Shown one piece after another: positions 4,970 to 8,984 of a stretch of 8,984 bases of DNA. The stretch lies in contig CAYUIZ010000121.1 in assembly GCA_964444885.1 (NCBI GenBank), forward strand, positions 1 through 8,984. Reading direction: 5' to 3'. The stretch is from CAYRGQ01 sp964444885 (GTDB lineage: Bacteria; Bacteroidota; Bacteroidia; Sphingobacteriales; Sphingobacteriaceae). The translations under genes were made by a program, and so were the position numbers. Position 1 is the stretch's first letter. Every line of letters begins with the position of its first letter. The notes beneath the pieces were generated by a model, which was not told the DNA's origin, did not search any database, and saw only the letters and a program-made list of their open reading frames with translations.

Positions 4970-6811
4970 ATGTGTGGAATCGTAGGCTATACAGGTCATC
5001 AGCAAGCATATCCCATTCTGATCGACGGACTGAAAAAACTGGAATACCGGGGCTATGACAGCGCCGGCGTGGCGTTGCATACCGGCAATGGGGTCACCGT
5101 TTACAAAAAGCAGGGCAAGGTGGCCGCCTTGGAAAACTTCGTTTCCGACCTGCCTACGCGGGCTACCATCGGCATCGGACACACGCGCTGGGCCACGCAT
5201 GGTGAGCCGTCGGACCGCAATGCCCATCCCCATCTCTCCCAGTCGGGCAAGTTGGCCATGATCCACAACGGCATCATCGAAAACTACGCCCAGCTCAAGC
5301 GCGAACTGGAAAATAAGGGCTATGCGTTCAAAAGCGACACGGACTCGGAGGTACTGCTGAATTTTATCGAGGACATCCAGTCGCACAATGCCTGTTCGCT
5401 CGAAGAAGCTGTTCGCATCGCGCTCAAGCGTGTCACCGGTGCGTACGTTATCCTGTTTGTCGACCAAGACCATCCCGATACGATTATTGCCGCACGCAAA
5501 GGCAGTCCGTTAGTCATTGGCGTGGGCGACAATGAGCATTTCCTGGGATCGGATGCCTCGCCGATGCTTGCTTACACGAAGGAAGTGGTCTATATTAATG
5601 ACTATGAACTGGCGATCGTGCGCCCCGATGAGCTCATCCTCAAAAACCTCGGAAATGAGCGGATCACCCCCTTTGTGCAGCAGCTGGACATCGAGCTTGC
5701 CGCCATCGAGAAGGGAAATTACGACCACTTCATGCTCAAGGAGATTCACGAACAGCCCCGCACCATACATGATTCATTGCGCGGGCGCTTACAGCCCAAA
5801 AGCCTTAGCGTGACCATGAGCGGCCTCGAGCAAATCGCCGATAAGCTGCGCACCGCCCATCGCATCGTCATCGTGGCCTGCGGAACCAGCTGGCATGCAG
5901 GCCTCATCGGCGAATATTTGATTGAGGAACTGTGCCGGCTCAACGTGGAAGTGGAATACGCGTCGGAATACCGCTACCGTAATCCGATTGTGTCGCCACA
6001 GGATGTCATCCTGGCGATTTCGCAAAGTGGTGAGACGGCAGACACGCTGGTGGCCCTGGAGAACGCAAAAAAGCAGGGGGCGACGATTTTCGGCATTGTC
6101 AATGTGGTGGGTTCTTCCATCGCCCGCCTGGCTGATGCGGGGGCATATACCCACGCAGGGCCCGAAATCGGGGTGGCCAGTACCAAAGCCTTCACGGCAC
6201 AGGTAGCCGTATTGCAACTTATTGCGCTGAAGCTGGCCGAAATACGGGGCACGGTGGACAAGCCCCTGTTTGACGTGCTCGTGCGCGAATTGGACGCCAT
6301 ACCCCAAAAGGTGCAGTGGATCCTCGACAACCAAATCGATGCGATCAAGGCGATTGCTGCCCGCTACCAAGACGCCCAAAATTTCCTCTACTTGGGCCGG
6401 GGCTACAACTTCCCCATTGCGCTGGAAGGCGCGCTCAAGCTCAAGGAAATCACCTATATCCATGCCGAAGGATATCCCGCCGCGGAAATGAAACACGGCC
6501 CCATCGCCCTGGTCGATGAACAATTGCCGGTGGTGGTCGTTGCTACGCGGGATGTATACCACGAGAAAATCGTGAGTAACATTCAGGAAATCAATGCCCG
6601 AAAAGGGAAGGTCGTGGCAGTGGTGTCGGAGGGCGACGATACCATTCACGAACTGGCTGAAGCCGTCATGGTCGTGCCCGAAGCCCATGAGATCGTGGCG
6701 CCCTTGCTGGCCGTCATTCCGTTGCAATTGCTGGCGTATTATATTGGCGTGGCACGCGGCTTGGACGTTGACAAACCGCGCAACCTGGCAAAATCCGTTA
6801 CTGTAGAATAA
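4970..6811 (+). CDS. glmS: Glutamine--fructose-6-phosphate aminotransferase (isomerizing), GlmS
   Basis: GlmS converts fructose-6-phosphate and glutamine to glucosamine-6-phosphate and glutamate, the first step to UDP-GlcNAc for peptidoglycan and LPS, in the cytosol. The 613-residue length is normal (E. coli about 609). The protein begins MCGIVGY, with Cys2 as the class II amidotransferase nucleophile after Met removal. HTRWATHGEPSDRNAHPH (71-88), HNGIIENY (99-106) and SDTDSEVL (122-129) complete the glutaminase domain. Two SIS domains follow: one with ACGTSWHAG (303-311), SQSGETADT (351-359) and ASTKAFTAQ (403-411); one with LGRGYNFPIALEGALKLKE (475-493) and EMKHGP (506-511). His509 and Lys608 in the ending NLAKSVTVE correspond to the catalytic His and the fructose-phosphate Lys of the E. 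coli enzyme. All key residues are present. The next gene starts 8 nt downstream and is probably co-transcribed. Confidence 0.98.
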   Translation: MCGIVGYTGHQQAYPILIDGLKKLEYRGYDSAGVALHTGNGVTVYKKQGKVAALENFVSDLPTRATIGIGHTRWATHGEPSDRNAHPHLSQSGKLAMIHNGIIENYAQLKRELENKGYAFKSDTDSEVLLNFIEDIQSHNACSLEEAVRIALKRVTGAYVILFVDQDHPDTIIAARKGSPLVIGVGDNEHFLGSDASPMLAYTKEVVYINDYELAIVRPDELILKNLGNERITPFVQQLDIELAAIEKGNYDHFMLKEIHEQPRTIHDSLRGRLQPKSLSVTMSGLEQIADKLRTAHRIVIVACGTSWHAGLIGEYLIEELCRLNVEVEYASEYRYRNPIVSPQDVILAISQSGETADTLVALENAKKQGATIFGIVNVVGSSIARLADAGAYTHAGPEIGVASTKAFTAQVAVLQLIALKLAEIRGTVDKPLFDVLVRELDAIPQKVQWILDNQIDAIKAIAARYQDAQNFLYLGRGYNFPIALEGALKLKEITYIHAEGYPAAEMKHGPIALVDEQLPVVVVATRDVYHEKIVSNIQEINARKGKVVAVVSEGDDTIHELAEAVMVVPEAHEIVAPLLAVIPLQLLAYYIGVARGLDVDKPRNLAKSVTVE

Positions 6812-6819
6812 CCATCACG

Positions 6820-8984
6820 ATGAGCAAAATAGTGCGAACACCGCTGAAAACCTTGGGCTATGGGTTCATTCCCGAGGCATTTTTGCCAGCCGGGCAAGAC
6901 GAATATTACCTTCGGGAGTGGCAACAGCTGTCGGACGCGACCTATCGTCCGCTCTCCCCAACCGAAATACATATTTTGGAAAGCAAGGGCAATTATTCGC
7001 CCAACTGGGCCGATGTTTGGGTGACGGACCGGTTTCTTCCCGAACAGATCGAGCATTCCAAATTTTACGGGCGGGTGCGTATTGGCGACATGGAAGCCAG
7101 TTTTCTGGACTATCGCGACCTACAGTTGCCCATAGGTATCTACCGCAGTACGGTGGTCAGTTGCGACATCGGGCGCTACAACGCCATCCACAATGTGCGG
7201 TACATGGCCCATTTTATTCTGGGCGAAGAGGTCATCTTGTTTAATGTCAACGAGATGGAAACCAGTAATAACGCGAAATTCGGGAATGGCATCCTGAAGG
7301 AAGGCGATGCTGCAAGTGCGTTGATCCAACTGGAGCTCTGCAATGAAAATGGTGGGCGCGGCGTGCTTCCTTTTGACGGCATGCAGGCATCGGATGTGTA
7401 TTTGTGGACCCGTAACCGGCACGACCGCGAATTGCAGGAACGCTTTAAAGCGATTACGTTCGCGGCTTTCGATACGGCCCGAGGCTATTACAGCATCATT
7501 GGCGACCGGACGGTTATCAAGAATTCGCATACCATTAAGGATGTCAAGATCGGTACGGACGCATATATTAAAGGTGTCAATAAGCTGAAGAATGTAACGG
7601 TCAATTCCCTGCCCGAGGCGTACACGCAGATTGGCGAAGGTTGTGAGTTGGTCAACGGCATCATCGGCCATGGTTGCCGGATATTCTACGGCGTGAAAGC
7701 CGTGCGGTTTATCCTTTCCTCTTTCTCCCAGCTCAAGTACGGCGCCCGGCTGATTAACTCGTTTCTGGGCGACAACAGCACCATTTCTTGCTGCGAAGTC
7801 CTCAATTCGTTGCTCTTTCCGGCGCACGAGCAGCACCATAACAATTCGTTTCTGTGTGCTTCGCTGGTGATGGGCCAAAGTAATATGGCCGCCGGGGCTA
7901 CCGTCGGTTCCAACCACAACTCGCGGGCGGGTGATGGCGAAATTATGGCTGGACGGGGGTTTTGGCCGGGGCTATGCGTCAGTCTGAAGCACAACTCGCG
8001 TTTTGCTTCGTACACGCTGATCGTCAAGGGCGATTTTCTCCACGAGCTGCACGTACGCATGCCCTTTGCCATGGTGGGCAACGACCTGGCCAAAGATCAG
8101 CTTGTTGTCCTGCCAGCCTACTGGTTTTTGTACAACATGTATGCGCTGATGCGCAACAATTCTAAGTTTCTGGCGCGCGACCGCCGGTCGCTGAAAAATC
8201 AGTATTTTGAATATGATGTGTTGGCTCCCGACACGGTCAATGAGATCTTCACCGCATTGCGGGAGCTTGAATTTGCGGTCGGTACGGCCTGCGATCCCGG
8301 TTTGGGTGATGCGGATGCCCTTGTTCGCCGGGGACGGGCTATCCTGCTGGATCATACGTTTGACCTTTCGAACGTTGAGGTTTTATTGGCGGACGTCGAA
8401 AATTCCAAACGCAAAGTAGTGGTGAAGAAGGCGCGGGAGGCTTACCTTGTCTACCGCAAAATGGTCGCGTACTATGCTGCCACCCAGCTGCAAGCTTATT
8501 TTGAACAGCACAGCTATGCCGAGTTTGAAACGACGTACCTCCATGCCGGCAAACGGGTGGTCCGGGCCGATTTTGAAAATATCGGTGGCCAGCTGATGCG
8601 CCAGACGGATGTGGACGAACTGCTCGATGACGTGCGCACCGGCCGCCTGGAATCTTGGCGCGCCATCCACCAGCGCTACCACCAACGCAGTACGGTGTAT
8701 CCCGCGCACAAGCTTGAACATGCACTCGCGTCCCTGTTGGAAATACGCGGCATAAGCATGGACCAATTATCCTGGCCGGATATTCAGGAATTGCTGGACG
8801 AAAGCGTGGCCACGAAGGAATGGATCTGCCGCGAAATCTGGCGAACGCGCAACAAGGACTACGAAAATCCTTACCGTATGCTCGTGTATGCCAATCGCAA
8901 AGAGATGGAGGCTGTCGTGGGCGCCATCGAAGACAATCCGTTTATTCAGGAACAAGAGGCGGATTATGAACGCTATCGAGATTC
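6820..8984 (+). CDS. DUF4954-type protein with left-handed beta-helix features (3' end outside window)
   Basis: An uninterrupted frame of 721 codons runs from ATG 6820 to the window edge with no stop. The sequence matches what I know of the Bacteroidota DUF4954 family. Characteristic stretches include VSCDIGRYNAIHNV (residue 113 on), GDRTVIKNSHTIKDVKIG (228 on), INSFLGDNSTISCCEVLN (312-329), FPAHEQHHNNSF (333-344), MGQSNMAAGATVGSNHNSRA (351-370) and GRGFWPGLCVSLKHNSRFA (378-396). Irregular IG/LG-xxx-I spacings between about 110 and 370 resemble the hexapeptide left-handed beta-helix of sugar and acyl transferases such as GlmU and LpxA. The His-rich 336-340 stretch and His366/His391 could form an active site. 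After about residue 430 it looks mainly alpha-helical. No signal peptide or TM segment is seen, so it is probably cytosolic. It starts 8 nt after glmS without a Shine-Dalgarno, consistent with an operon. No activity is established; a role near amino-sugar nucleotides is an inference from fold and neighbour. Confidence 0.88.
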   Translation, partial: MSKIVRTPLKTLGYGFIPEAFLPAGQDEYYLREWQQLSDATYRPLSPTEIHILESKGNYSPNWADVWVTDRFLPEQIEHSKFYGRVRIGDMEASFLDYRDLQLPIGIYRSTVVSCDIGRYNAIHNVRYMAHFILGEEVILFNVNEMETSNNAKFGNGILKEGDAASALIQLELCNENGGRGVLPFDGMQASDVYLWTRNRHDRELQERFKAITFAAFDTARGYYSIIGDRTVIKNSHTIKDVKIGTDAYIKGVNKLKNVTVNSLPEAYTQIGEGCELVNGIIGHGCRIFYGVKAVRFILSSFSQLKYGARLINSFLGDNSTISCCEVLNSLLFPAHEQHHNNSFLCASLVMGQSNMAAGATVGSNHNSRAGDGEIMAGRGFWPGLCVSLKHNSRFASYTLIVKGDFLHELHVRMPFAMVGNDLAKDQLVVLPAYWFLYNMYALMRNNSKFLARDRRSLKNQYFEYDVLAPDTVNEIFTALRELEFAVGTACDPGLGDADALVRRGRAILLDHTFDLSNVEVLLADVENSKRKVVVKKAREAYLVYRKMVAYYAATQLQAYFEQHSYAEFETTYLHAGKRVVRADFENIGGQLMRQTDVDELLDDVRTGRLESWRAIHQRYHQRSTVYPAHKLEHALASLLEIRGISMDQLSWPDIQELLDESVATKEWICREIWRTRNKDYENPYRMLVYANRKEMEAVVGAIEDNPFIQEQEADYERYRD

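Noticed and set aside
5789..6727. 312-codon minus-strand open frame opposite glmS
   Set aside because: It lies wholly antisense to a certain glmS, its translation shows no recognisable domain, and long antisense frames are expected from the codon bias of this GC-rich DNA.
7120..7917. 265-codon minus-strand open frame opposite the DUF4954-type gene
   Set aside because: It is fully antisense to the frame with clear family motifs and has no recognisable protein features of its own.

Overview
The window reads as chromosomal DNA of a Bacteroidota (Bacteroidetes) bacterium, probably from the Sphingobacteriales/Chitinophagales side of the phylum, with fairly GC-rich coding DNA. This rests on protein families (an ECF sigma/FecR pair with a C-terminal DUF4974-type domain, an STN plus carboxypeptidase-regulatory-like protein, a DUF4954-type protein), on -33/-7 promoter-like sequences of the TTG...TAnnTTTG type, and on starts without a usable Shine-Dalgarno. 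The species cannot be named from the sequence.

Layout. (1) 1-1520, plus strand: the C-terminal end of a metallo-beta-lactamase-fold hydrolase, then a complete FtsX/LolC-type ABC permease. (2) 1544-4620, minus strand, convergent with the permease: a compact three-gene operon of ECF sigma factor, FecR-type anti-sigma regulator (3-nt gap) and an exported STN/carboxypeptidase-regulatory-like/repeat/beta-barrel protein (4-nt ATGA overlap). A good Bacteroidota promoter lies just upstream at 4726-4756. (3) 4621-4969: a divergent control region. (4) 4970-8984, plus strand: glmS, followed after 8 nt by a very long reading frame of the DUF4954 family. That frame has no stop and runs off the right edge of the window.

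How the genes work together. The minus-strand operon looks like a cell-surface signalling module, in which an envelope signal passes through the membrane-anchored FecR protein to the sigma factor. The usual TonB-dependent SusC/FecA-type receptor is missing. Its place is taken by a secreted protein that keeps the signalling STN domain but carries about five 16-residue glycine-rich repeats and a predicted beta-barrel. That variant and the uncharacterised DUF4954 protein next to glmS are the most interesting items. GlmS commits fructose-6-phosphate to amino-sugar synthesis for peptidoglycan and LPS, and DUF4954 has left-handed beta-helix features reminiscent of sugar-nucleotide enzymes, so a shared envelope-precursor role is plausible but unproven.

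No tRNA, rRNA, CRISPR array, insertion sequence or other mobile element was recognised.
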